Of a stretch of DNA of 64,000 nt, positions 40,960-51,799 are shown in pieces. The stretch is taken from positions 496,001-560,000 of the forward strand of contig JBAJFG010000432.1 in assembly GCA_037903475.1 (NCBI GenBank). The letters are read 5' to 3'. The position numbers and the translations under genes were made by a program. The notes beneath the pieces are model-generated. The model was not told the origin of the DNA and ran no database searches. It worked only from the letters and a program-made list of their open reading frames with translations. The stretch's first letter is position 1, and every line of letters begins with the position of its first letter. This DNA comes from Ancylostoma caninum. Taxonomy: Eukaryota > Nematoda > Chromadorea > Rhabditida > Ancylostomatidae.

Positions 40960-41978
40960 ATTTTTGCGCAATGCTCTTAATGGAGGTGCACTTACGCTCA
41001 CTACGTACGAGCACTTACTGTTCGTGGGTACTGTAACTGAGACAACCCTGCAGTGGATCAACCAAAAACTTAGTTCTCTAAAGAATAGTCGGTCCAGTCC
41101 ATTTAATACAAATGCCACATCTCCTTTGTATTTGCAGATGAGCTGTGTGCGAACTAAGCCGTGATGGTGTTTTTGGGCGATGCTGTTGGGATCAGCATTC
41201 CCGGCGGAATGTCGAGGCTTTTTCTAGTGGTTGCACCTGTCGTTCTTACGCTGGATGACGTATCCGAGAACACATGCGTAAAAATACGCAAACAAGGGCT
41301 CTGGCTAGCTCTATTCAGTGAAATCAACAACATATTAAGCTGTGTCGCAGGCCAGAAGGCAGGTGGAAACACTATTGCTTGGGGGAATTTTGAGGAATAA
41401 TAACTTACTTGGACTTCTTGTCCATGGAAAGCTTTGATCGCTGTGAGCATGAACTTTTTGTTGTCAGTCAGGGTGGTGAAGAGCCAGAATGTCGAGAATT
41501 GTTAAGTTATATGTAGGTGAAGTGAAATCTGAGTGAAACATCTGTTCGCGTTCATGCCTCGGCCTTCTTTTGATTGTTATCGCCCAAAGTTCCTTGCTGC
41601 AGAGATACAAATATCTGCTTTGCTTGACATTGGCAATCGTTTCAGATTTTGATTTTGTCCTTACACTTTTCTAACATTCTTGAAGGATTTTCCTCTGTGG
41701 GGGATTATTGGACACTCACTATCCGCATTAGTCAGGCCCTGGTAAGACCGTGTAAGAGTAGAAAAAATGCAAGAATGTGTATAAATAGCCGCTGGCCCCG
41801 CTTCTATCCCAAGAACAAGTTATCTTTGACCTAAGATGACTCATGAGGTGCTGGAGTCAGTTAAGCACATTTTTGATCGGATTTGTTTTTCCGTTTTCAA
41901 GTTTAAAAAGCCGAAAAGACCTGACGCTACTTATGCTGGTGTTAAGTGTCGTAGACGTCTATGGAGCACTTCACAATG
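40960..41978. other. No gene supported
   Basis: Frames of 66-98 codons on both strands around 41,150-41,450 show no motif. No repeat was recognised. Confidence 0.25.
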
Positions 41979-41986
41979 GTAGCTAC

Positions 41987-42235
41987 CAGTGGCGGACGCA
42001 GAAAGTGGGCGGGAGGGGGGGGCGTGGGAAGAAAAGTGGGGTCTCCGCCGTTTTGGGGACCCAGACGGAAAATAAAATTAATAATAATATTAATTATAAT
42101 AATAAACAATAAATAAAAAATATATTAAAAATAATAATAAAAATAAACAATTAAAAATAAACTAACACAAGATTTTTATTTGTATTGTAAAGTAATTTCG
42201 AAAACCCGCCCCCCCCCCCCCTGCGTCCGCCACTG
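41987..42235. mobile_element. hAT-like MITE with perfect TIRs and 8-bp target duplication
   Basis: The element starts CAGTGGCGGACGCAG and ends with the exact complement CTGCGTCCGCCACTG. GTAGCTAC lies immediately outside both ends (41,979-41,986 and 42,236-42,243), an 8-bp target duplication. CAGTGGCG-type ends and 8-bp duplications are typical of hAT-superfamily elements. The 249-bp interior has no ORF: G-runs near the left end, a C-run near the right, and an AATAAT-rich middle. Confidence 0.9.
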
Positions 42236-42689
42236 GTAGCTACGTATAAAATCATTTTTTCGCAAGTAAATCTTGATACTCATTTGGTGGAAAATTTCTT
42301 TGGCATGACTTGTCCGTGGTGTGCGTTTCTGATCGGCGCGGACATCCGCGAGAACGGAGGACTCAAAAACGGTGGCCTCCGAAGAAGACGTTAAAGTCGA
42401 AACGAAAGGCCCTAATAAACGCGTTCCACCAAACAACTTGGAGATAGCAGCAGCATACAAAGAATTCCTTTGGCAATTTCTTCAGAACAAAATTTGGAAG
42501 TTTTTCAGAACAAAATTTGAAAACGAAACAACGAACGAAGAGTTCATTATGTGCTTGTACAACATGGTAGCTTTTTTGAGGGAGCTAAAAGGTTCAATGG
42601 TCGTTTATAGTCATTACATTCCCATCGAAGCAACATAGTCGTCGAAATGTCATTCCTGTAAACAAGCTAAAACTTTTAATTTTGGTTTC

Positions 42690-42900
42690 AAGTTGGGTGA
42701 ATGTAGTTCAATGGCAAGGGGCCTGCTGTCGCTTACTCGGTCGATGATTCGATCCAAGCCGTCCGCAATTCCAGGATCGGTAAACTGGTACCAAAGGAGC
42801 ACATACACATCCAATGCCTTTGAGATCACTACTGTGCTTCTGAGAATGTGACGTAAAAAGGGGTGAACTAGAGGGCCTGGAGAAAAAGGACCACATTTGA
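42690..42900 (+). repeat. tRNA-derived SINE-like head
   Basis: TAGTTCAATGG (42,704-42,714) fits an RNA polymerase III A box, and GATTCGATCC (42,745-42,754) fits a B box, at tRNA-like spacing. The would-be acceptor stem does not pair, so this is not a functional tRNA. The downstream 140 bp would be the tRNA-unrelated body. No clear tail or target duplication was seen. Confidence 0.45.
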
Positions 42901-43299
42901 CTCTACCCTGCTTAAACAGCTTCGGCCGCAGTCCTAACAGATTCGACAGACTCAGTTTTCCCTTGAATTGTGTGGACGTAAGAATATGAACATAGAATTG
43001 AATATCCCTTCTGGTGAGCCCACTTTTGAGGATCGTTAAAATCCAGACTTATTTTTGGCGTTTTGACGAGAAATTGTAGGGGAACCCCATCCCCAGGGCT
43101 ATGTACGTGGTACTTAGATTTACATTCCTATTCTTCATGGCTGATCTCTCCTTAGACTCGATGTGGCCAGATGTTTAAGCATGCTTTGAATCGTTACATT
43201 TTCGCCATACAATACCGCCTCTAGTTTTTGCGAAAAAATCGGATGGCGACGGATTAATCGTTAACAAACCGTCGCGGTACTGTAACTCATTTGAAAATG

Positions 43300-43693
43300 A
43301 AGCTTTTCTAAGTGTGAGCACATTTTCGGATTCCTCATCGAAATTGGAATTGAACAGTATATAAAATCACTTGAACTTTGACTTCAAAACATTTGTTTTT
43401 TCGAAAATTTGAAAACTTTTCAGAATTTCAGCAATCAGGTCAAAATCTGAAAAAACGTTAAAAACCGAGAATTGCGCGAAATCCAATGACCGTGTTCAGA
43501 AGCCTCAATCCTCAATTATTTCCTCGGTTTTTAACGTTTTTTCAGATTTTGACCCGATTGCTGAAATTCTGAAAAATTTTCGAATTTTTGAAAAAAACAA
43601 ATGTTTTGAAGTCAAAATTCAAGTAATTTTATACACTGTTCGATTCCAATTTTGATGAGCAATCCGAAAATATGCTCAGATTTAGAAAAGCTT
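43300..43693. repeat. 394-bp hairpin with about 170-bp arms
   Basis: AAGCTTTTCTAA at 43,300 returns in reverse complement at 43,693. The arms run to CCGAG (43,469) and from CTCGG (43,523), with a 53-bp loop. Only scattered mismatches are visible. There is no coding frame. Transcription across it would give a long double-stranded stem. Confidence 0.85.
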
Positions 43694-43699
43694 ATGTGT

Positions 43700-45520
43700 A
43701 TGCTTATGTGTATGTCACGACTTTGGGTGATTCAGAAGTTCGAGGACAGTATGCAAAGGTCCTCCACATCAATGTCACGTCTTTGCTGGATATGAAAATG
43801 TCCTTCAGCGACCATTTTGGCATCAAATCTCTGGCATTACTACCGTGCTAAATGTTCCTAATATTGAGCTTCCGTTTTCAAAAGATGCGCCTGCAAGCAA
43901 TAAACACGAGCGCTAGCCCATTGACTCTACTCCCCTTCAAACTGCAAAGCTTTTCCAACTCTGAAGCCAAGTGCTTCTCTTGAACACATACGTATATACT
44001 GCATGAACTGCTTGCATAAGTTAAGTATCTCGGAGAGGATGACAGAACTCTATGGAGTTTTCAGCTTGAATTCCTTTCGCTTCAGATCTCTCGGGAACTA
44101 AGCAGAGTTGATTTGGTGTCGCATGAATGATCTCCAGAGATATTCGTGGAATATAAGAGCATGCGAGCTCGTCCTTGGCTTTTTCATTGGGGATGGGGAA
44201 TGACCAATGAGGCACGCCAGCCCGTCTGTGGCATGGTTCAGTGAAGAAGTGCGACCAATTCCCTTCTAAGACTGCTTACCTCGAATTTCAAACGCAGAAT
44301 AATAAAGAAAAAGTTCTCCAGACATGAACGAGTCTGGCGTATGCCCTCGTTCTCCAGGACCAAGATTCATGAACAGATAATCAAGCGAAACTAAGCTAAG
44401 AAACCAACTTTTGCGTGCTGCGTTGCGTGCTGCATCCTCTGGTATCACCTATCCTATGGGTACTCAGTCATGCTGAGCATCGTCATTTTCCTTGGTTTCC
44501 GTTGCATAAATCCCAGCATTCTGGGACTAAAACCTCCTATTTTCAGTGCTGAACTGGAATGGTCTCAAACATGTGTGAAAAATCCAAGAACAGAATGATT
44601 TCTCACTTCATGACGAGTCTAAAAAAAGGCATGACGCCATTCTTCCGATTTTATTCAGGATCATATCTTTGGGAGGATGGGTAATGTCACAGTCAAGGAT
44701 ATGACTACCATCGCGTAAAGGTTAGCTTCGGCGATTTTGGGCGAGTATTGGTGGACTTCAGGGATGAGTGAGAAACTACTATCGTTTCCGTCAAACAACT
44801 AAACACCACTGATTGAGCGTTCTAGGGGTGGCACAAAGGTGTCACTATAGTGCGTTTCACAAGGGAGGAAAGTTGGGGAGACAGCAGACAGAGAAAAAAT
44901 GCAGAAGAGTGTGCAGCAGTTGGAGTGGGACGAGGGAAAATGAGTTATCTCTATCGCAACTCAACTATCGTTGCGTTAATAACAGACTTTATGCAGCGTA
45001 GATAGTGCTATATCTTGAAAGGAAAAATTTGGGATTATGCGAACCTTACAAGGGAAGAGTTTACGCAAAGCATCCATCCAAACACTGAATTTTGTTGCTC
45101 ATCTAATTTGTTTACAAGAAATCTCTCTAAAGAATTTAAGGTGTCGATATAAAATACCCAAAAATTCTTCATCTTTGTGCAACTGCACGTGGCAGTTACC
45201 TTGTAAATTCCGGAAAATATCGGCGTAAACCGCTATTTTCTTTGTTCCTTCGCTTTCTGATCCTGCAAGAAGCGTATGAGTTTCGCACTGGATTTTTTTT
45301 CATACTTATAGATGGTGTGTCTTGCGATAGTACGCCGAAAAAACGGCGCACTTCCCACTTTTCATTTGATCGCCTCAACAATAATTTATAAGCAGTTCTT
45401 TTTTCTCTGAGCTGGGGCGTCGTTCTAATTTTGCACTTTCTGGAACGTTTGCAAATTGTCAGTTCACTTTGCGAGGTTGCCAAATGCTCGGGATTGATTT
45501 GGAAAACGGTGTAGATCGGA
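43700..45520. other. No gene supported
   Basis: Only short frames. A minus frame at 45,196-45,606 (136 codons) overlaps the mariner end and shows no motif. Confidence 0.25.
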
Positions 45521-45527
45521 AAAATAT

Positions 45528-45893
45528 TAGGTATGTGAGGAAGTTTCCGCCCTTTTTTAAGTAAAATTGAGTCTTTATTGGAAAAGAAACAAAGCAGATG
45601 CATCAATCAAAGTGTTGGCTACCGTTAATTATAACATTTTCCTATCTTTCTGGGAGAAGATGGAAGCCGCAGCTGTAGAAAGCCTTGTCCTCCGACTCGA
45701 TCCATTCGTTCACCCATTTTTCGGCATCTTCAAAGGATTGGATGAGCTCTTGGGAAAGCCTGGAGGGCATCAACCGAAGCGAGCGGTATTCTGACGGGGC
45801 ACAATCTGTTGAATAAGTGCCTCGTGTAGCGCATCCTTCAAGCGCTTCCTTGACGGCTTTTGTGACATGTGCCAAATAGGCACTACAACACAT
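45528..45893 (-). pseudogene. Old mariner transposase remnant
   Basis: On the minus strand the frame contains APSEYRSL where mariners have APSDYHLF, so the third catalytic Asp is replaced by Glu. This is followed by SFEDAEKWVNEWIESEDKAF and FHLLPER. The conserved Trp after LPER is a TAG stop. Beyond the coding end, AAAAAAGGGCGGAAAC-TTCCTCACATACC next to TA (plus-strand 45,528) resembles a mariner terminal repeat. The opposite end was not found. It belongs to a different mariner lineage from the 40.3 kb element. Confidence 0.72.
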
Positions 45894-45904
45894 TGAGGAC
45901 CCAA

Positions 45905-46210
45905 AATCTTAAAAAAAAGTTTCCACTGAAATTTTGTACATTTGAATTTATTGTTGGGGGTTATTTGAAGTGCTGAACACAAATATTCTGTCCACTTTGT
46001 ACCGCAACCTCGTTTTTGTAGGGCTACGGTAGGGTTACTGTGGCAAAAAATTCTTATTTGGCTCAAATGCGACATGATTATCACTGTAAAACCAACGATG
46101 TTGATGCAAATCAAAACAAATACGTATTGAATATTATTGACAGATGTAAAACCAAAAAATTAAGCAGCGTTTACAAAGCATTTGCAAGTATAACTAACTA
46201 TTATAACTAC
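45905..46210. repeat. Repeat shared with 15,985-16,080
   Basis: TTATTTGAAGTGCTGAACAC, a TCCACTTTGT-like word, TTTTTGTAGGGCTACGGTAG and ACTGTGG occur in the same order at both loci. It adjoins the old mariner remnant, so it may be the other part of that element. Confidence 0.5.
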
Positions 46211-46354
46211 TTACCGCTAATAATAGTATCGGTTTGAAGGTTTATTGTCGTGACCACTCTGATTCAGTCTTGGTTGATTTGCTGCCACCAATTGACACGC
46301 AGTCTCCACGCAAACCGATACGATGCTATTTATTTCAACCCATGGAGCTATTTA

Positions 46355-46583
46355 TTTATACTAATAGTTCGTGCGTTCGACACGCGTGTGTTTATATGGT
46401 GCGGTTAGATTCTTTCGCAGCCCTGACGCAGCTCAGACGAATCGCACGCGCTTGAGGCCTCGCGGCTGCAAATTGTCCTTTGTGCTTGGTGTAAATGCCG
46501 CGTTGACAAATTCTCATGGAAAATCGTCCGTAAATGGGTGCATATGCCTGAAGCGCGACACGCGCCTAGTATGAACTGCCCTT
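46355..46583 (-). repeat. MITE family copy A (diverged, inverted)
   Basis: In reverse complement it follows the tandem copies at 46,849: AGTATGAACTGCCCTT-type end, TTTTCCATGA, GTCAACGCGGCAT, GCCGCGAGGCC, GTGCG-CGTCTGAGCTGCG. It is strongly diverged. Confidence 0.65.
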
Positions 46584-46848
46584 GAAGAACTAGGACGCAT
46601 TAGGTTCAAACAACTCATTCGTAGTTTATTACTCTCCTACTGTTTACTCGTGTTCATTTGATAAACATTCCCCTGAATAAGATGAAATTTATGAGAGCGA
46701 GAAAAAGTATGTGAATTTGAAAAGATCTCACGAATGGGACGCGGCTTAAAATCAAAAGTGGTAGACGTATATAAGTACTGTCGGGTTACTGTATGTTTAG
46801 CTCACACAGTATGCGATGAGGATCACCACTACAATCAAGTGAAGGGTA

Positions 46849-47096
46849 AAGGGTAATTTATACCAGCTGCGTGTGTCAGTCGCGCATCAGTCGCACGCAT
46901 CCATTTAATGAGTTTTTCCATGAAGACCAGTCAACACGGCATGTGGATCTTCAATGAAAAGAACGCGCGGCTGCCGCGAGGTCGTAAACGCGTGCGTCTG
47001 AGCTGCGACAGCGATGCGACTGCTATGCGACTAGCCCTATTCTTCATCATATAGATGCACGCGCGTCAGTCGCACGCATCCGGTATAAATTGCCCT
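46849..47096 (+). repeat. MITE family copy B
   Basis: Starts AAGGGTAATTTATACC and ends GGTATAAATTGCCCTT, forming terminal inverted repeats of about 16-25 bp. The interior is CpG-rich with GCGTGCG/CAGTCGCACGCATC words near both ends and no ORF. Confidence 0.8.
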
Positions 47097-47341
47097 TAAT
47101 TTATACTAGCTGCGTGCGTCAGTCGCACATCAATCGCACGCATCCATTTGCAAGGGATTTTCCATGAAGACCGGTCAACACGGCACGTACATCTTCAATG
47201 AAAAGAACGGGCGGCCGCCGCGAGGTCGTAAACGCGTGCGTCTGAGCTGCGACAGCGATGCGACTGCTATGCGACTAGCCCTATTCTTCATCATATAAAT
47301 GCACGCGCGTCAGTCGCACGCACCCAGTATAAATTGCCCTA
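47097..47341 (+). repeat. MITE family copy C, head-to-tail with copy B
   Basis: About 245 bp, highly similar to copy B. It begins directly where B ends (CCCTTAATTTATACTAG) and ends AGTATAAATTGCCCT. The two copies share most of the junction TIR. Confidence 0.8.
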
Positions 47342-47694
47342 AAAGCATCAGGAAATCTGGCACCACACGCAGTACATTTAGCAGGTACGATTTTTGTAAT
47401 TGAAATGGTAAACCAGTTCCGGTTGATAGATGGTACCGGCGTACTTACTGCAACTGAACGATGGATTATCCCGCAATTTAGCCGAATTAGGTAAGCAGAG
47501 CGTGTCCACGCAAAGCTGCTCTTATGGCCTGAGTGTACTTTACCAGAACCACTTTTCACACATCGAACTGGTAGCAGCGCAGGTCGTAAAAATGTCATAT
47601 GGACAATTATTCCTGTCCTGGAGCATTCGCGTCCATTGTTTTCGACAACCGTCATTAGGGGGATGGTTACAATGTGTGCTGTGGAGAAGCATTA
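47342..47694 (+). pseudogene. Coding-like relic interrupted by one stop
   Basis: One plus-strand frame reads GNLAPHAVHLAGTIFVIEMV, then FRLIDGTGVLTATERWIIPQ. It hits one TAA (inside GGTAAGC) and then stays open through RTGSSAGRKNVIWTIIPVLE to a stop at 47,694. If GGTAAGC is a donor the 53-nt intron does not keep frame, so decay is likelier. A 124-codon minus-strand frame overlaps and is an alternative. No family is recognised. Confidence 0.33.
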
Positions 47695-48465
47695 AACATC
47701 TTTTATAATTCCTCCTGCAGCTGGATACTCACTTAAAAATCTGTGAAACTTCTTGCCATTTGTCAGAGGGGGGGGGGGAGGTTTAGTACATAATTGTGTT
47801 AGGATTTCTTCACGTGTATACTACTTTTTGCCACAAATAATGCGACGTTCTTTGATGTACAACTAATCGGATTGAAGTGTTTGTGTGTGTGCAGCGGCTC
47901 CTTGAGTTCAAATAAACATCCTTGCTGTGGCAGTAACTCTTTTCATCACAAAGAGCCGCATGCTCTGCCATGGTCTCCTTGTTTACTGCTTCGTACCCTT
48001 TTCTTCATTTTCCTTCTTTCCTCTATTACATTTTCTCTTGTCAACGCTCTTCTTATATCCTCCCATTTTCGGAAAACTATGAAACCTAGGGAGCCTTAGC
48101 CATTTGTGCATAGAAAATGTTAAGAGATCATGTCAAAAATCCGACGTTCGTTTGAAAAAATGACACTTCGTGCACGTACACCAGATATGAGAACTTGCTG
48201 AAATCGTGCACATCTCATGCAATTCCCATGCGTATTCTGTTCAATTTCCCACTTGCAATACCAGCAGTGTCGCTTGATGAAACTGCGCGATGTCTGCGAT
48301 TTCGCATTTTTTCGTTGATTCTCCATAATTCCCTTCAATCTTGACCATTTTCGAAATGGAGCAGATAGTCGGAACGGAATCAGGGTGATCTAATCTAGAC
48401 CAGGCGGCATGCCCAAAATTCAAAAATTTTAAAATTTTTGGTGATCATCTAGCAAAATCATCTAA

Positions 48466-48515
48466 GGATACAATTAAGAGAGACTCACTGCATCGAGTCT
48501 CTCCTAATTGTATCC
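48466..48515. repeat. Short near-perfect hairpin
   Basis: GGATACAATTAAGAGAGACTC pairs with GAGTCTCTCCTAATTGTATCC with one mismatch around an 8-base loop. It has the size of a small-RNA precursor, but nothing else supports that. Confidence 0.75.
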
Positions 48516-48519
48516 GCAG

Positions 48520-49680
48520 GTATTTTTCTAAAAACGGCCCCCGCTACCTTCTCATTTTTGTGAAGAAGTTGTATACACGATCAACATCGCACTAGCATTA
48601 TGGAGCTCACACTGGATTTGGTTGGCCGACACATGACCAAAACTTGTAACAAATTTTGCCTCACGATTTTTTCACTTCCGGACTCCACTAACAAATCTTT
48701 TCTTAATGGCTTAATCCGGAAAGATGAACGATTTGGGCAAATGCAAAGATTATAATCATGGTCGTCCAAGGCAGTTTTTTTTTTGCTGTTTTCGGTTTGG
48801 ATCCTACTTTTTCACTTATTCGATCGACATTCAAAGCTAAAACTAAAAAGCTCTTCACTACTCAGTCCTTTTTCTAATTTTTTTGGTCATGAGTGGTTCC
48901 TAAAAAGGAGTATGTGGGTAGCAGCTGACTCATTATGAGCCTAAAATCGCTTCCCCTTAGTTATTTGAGTTGGAGAAGAAGTCGTCGCTGTAGAACACAT
49001 CAGCTATCGAAAATGAGTCCGGGGATGGGTGGATTTTCACTAATTAACTGTTAGTTTTCTCCGGGTTGCTGATGACTTACGCCATTTTCTCCAAGTAGAA
49101 GAAGGTTTCGCAGCACTTGCTTAACTGGAATGAGAATTTCAGTAGCGATCATTATTAGAAATCTGCTCAAAGGACCGCGTTCAAAATTTCCGCAGCAAAA
49201 CCAGCTACGGATGCAGCTGCAACTGCCAGCTCCTCTCTACTGTTGAGGCCCTCCAAGATGCTCTAGTGTTCGCTGCCAGTGAAATATTTTCTCAGGCTAC
49301 GTTCACGTCCATTACTCGCATTGTGAAAAGAAAAACTCGTCATCCATTACGACTCTGCCCTTTCCAACGAGATGATGAAGCATTCTTTAATGGATTTTCG
49401 CGCAAAGAGAGTCACGAATGCATGACTCTGGTCAAATAACAAGCAGTGAGAACTTTGGAAACGTGCTCACAAGTTCTCTAAATCCCCTACTCGACGTTGA
49501 CGTCTCTCTTTGTGTTCTAAACCCGAATCTGCCGCATGTGAACGCTTATTTACTCATTTGTTTATTTGTTGATAACCGAGCTCGAAAGGTGCAGCAAAAG
49601 AGGGAAGACCCTGGAACACTGGAATGAAAAAAAAATATGAACACTAAAAGTCCTTCATTCCCGCTTACCACTGACTAACC
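48520..49680. other. No gene supported
   Basis: AT-rich, short frames only. Confidence 0.25.
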
Positions 49681-49795
49681 CTCAGAAAATCGAAGACGTC
49701 CTCCTTTCTGGAGTCGGATTGCAGAAAACCGAAGACGTCCTCCTTTCTGGGGTCGGATCATCCTCCTTTCTGGAGTCGGACAGAACCCAACAAGC
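49681..49795. repeat. Short tandem repeat, GAAGACGTCCTCCTTTCTGG unit
   Basis: Two full units of about 43 bp and a partial third (TCCTCCTTTCTGGAGTCGGA). It reads across a minus-strand frame as a repeated peptide (KGGRLRFS), which is a by-product. Confidence 0.75.
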
Positions 49796-50739
49796 AGAGG
49801 ATGAGGAGTACGTATTTGCATATCTTTGCAGCTGCATAAAAAATCTAATAACATGCACGGATAACTCATAATCTCATACTCATATACGGAAGTTTTTGCC
49901 CTTTTGCTCGTATCCAGCAACTCTGACCACGTAGTAAGGAAACCTAGAAATCGTTTTTTGTACCGGTACGCATGGGTTCTGCTTGGTGTTGAGAGAATTG
50001 TGATTTTTTTCGTGGGTTTTGCATCGGATTTGCATCGGATATGGCGACATGTAGGTTCTGCCTGGGTATGCATGGGTTTTGCGTGGATTTGAGCACTGCT
50101 GATACAGACTGTTGGTGCGCTCATAAAAAATACAGTGACTGACATTTGCCAGGAAAATCCAAACCCTGTTATCTGGATGTTGTTCTAGAATCCTTCATTC
50201 GTCGAGTGCTTTTTACATCCCATGACATGATGTCTGACCAGTCGCGTTTTGCAATACATATGTTGACTGAAGTCAATGGGATTTTCCACAACATGCACTG
50301 ATCTATTGCTAAATATCGGATCAGAGAAGAATCACATTCCATGGACGAGCGATATTGATGGCATGGCTTTTTTTGTGAGCATTCCTCTGGACCGATTCAT
50401 TTCATGACTAACATCTGCTATTTTCTGATTTCATCCCCCCCCCCCTGAAGAGTTCAATTTTTTTGAAAATTTGAAAATCCAAATTCAATGTTTCGCACCC
50501 GTGAATATAGAGATCTTCCGGAAGACATAGCTCGTTTATCTCATACCGTGTTCGGCAGGACACGTCATTCCAATATAGGTCAGGTGGTGACGTTCTAGAC
50601 TTGTGCTATCTATGGCTTTCACGTAGACTTCTCTAGATTTCCTCCCACTTGAGGAACTTTTCCGCTCGTGTAGGTCAGCACACCTTCCCTGGGCCAAGAT
50701 ACATCATCGACGTTGCCACGGTAAACGCGTTGACATAGC

Positions 50740-51260
50740 AAAATTCACCCTTTACCAGGTACCCATCAACATGATTACCTGTATGTGATATTGCCTGTAC
50801 CCGGCTGCTACCCATGGTTAAGCACACCAGTGCATATGAGGTACGTAACCTTCAAGTGGGCTAAAATCTCAAAGTGATTGGAGGAAACAAGTTGGAGAAA
50901 ACATCTTAGGGAAATGCTGCAAAACGAATGAGCTGAGCCACACTCCTACCACCTTTTCTTATCTATCATTTGGTTGAAACGCAGCGTTTTTTCTTGGAAT
51001 TTTCCTTGAATTTCCGGAAATCCTGCTGAACTATGCGAGCGAAGAAGCCCGCTATGATAAAGTTGAGTTAAGCACGAAAGCGCAACCTTGGTGATAGTGA
51101 GTTTAGAGCGAATGGCAATTTCATGATGATCTGGGCAAGAAATCATCATTGGAAGGGTGGATAATCTCGTGCCTATACATAGGTATGATTACTCACTGGT
51201 AGCGGCTGGGTATAGACAGTGTCACGTATGGGTAAATTGTCAATATGTAGGTGTCAGGTA
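50740..51260. repeat. Two copies of the CATCATTG / CCATGGGTA repeat family
   Basis: 50,745-50,840 carries GTACCCATCAACATGATTACC and GCTACCCATGGTTAAG. 51,140-51,260 carries TCATCATTGGAAGG and GGTAGCGGCTGGGTATAGA, which aligns with 8767-8880. Confidence 0.55.
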
Positions 51261-51513
51261 AAGGGTAAATTTGGTTAAGGTTTACGAAGGGGATTAAGGG
51301 ATTATTCTGAGGAGACGTGCATATTAACGACTTATATGTAGGATAAATTTGTGCGATGTTAGCACGCTTACCTTGGGCAACATCAACGAAGCATACGTTT
51401 CCTGATGGTTTTCATTCTTAGCAAAGCTTTATTTTGTCATCGACCAGTCTCTAAAACCGTCCATCTGAGGGTAAAGGCAGCGCAATTTCTGAACCTCATT
51501 CGATTACTCACAG

Positions 51514-51780
51514 TTAACAGCCGTACGTCCTTTTTTGTCTCTGTAAGCAGATTTTGAAAGCGCTTCGTCGTTTTTGCATCCGATTAACGTGTTTCTCTTT
51601 CGCTTTCACTAGTTTCACTTTTTCTACACCGATCACTTCCAGCTGGGAGGCCTGTGCATGTTTTTGACGAATATTTTCGACCGCCGCCTCAGGAAACACG
51701 TCCAGCGATAACGATCGCTCCTTCGATCTATCCATTCGATTTTGGTCCAGAAAATAATTTCCGCTCATTGGCCACAACAT
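51514..51780 (-). CDS. Hypothetical basic ORF, 88 codons
   Basis: ATG then NYFLDQNRMDRSKERSLSLD, VFPEAAVENIRQKHAQAS and EVIGVEKVKLVKAKEKHVNR. It is strongly charged and helix-forming, with a coding-like codon pattern. A GTGAGT donor lies just after the stop, so a frame difference or an earlier donor is possible. No family is recognised. Confidence 0.37.
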   Translation of the reverse strand: MLWPMSGNYFLDQNRMDRSKERSLSLDVFPEAAVENIRQKHAQASQLEVIGVEKVKLVKAKEKHVNRMQKRRSAFKICLQRQKRTYGC

Positions 51781-51799
51781 TGGGGGTCACATGTAACCC

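Noticed and set aside
42697..42770. Functional tRNA gene
   Set aside because: A and B boxes are present but the acceptor stem does not pair and no plausible anticodon arm forms.
49675..50145. 156-codon minus-strand ORF
   Set aside because: Its repeated KGGRLRFS peptide is the translation of a short tandem repeat, and the rest shows no coding pattern.
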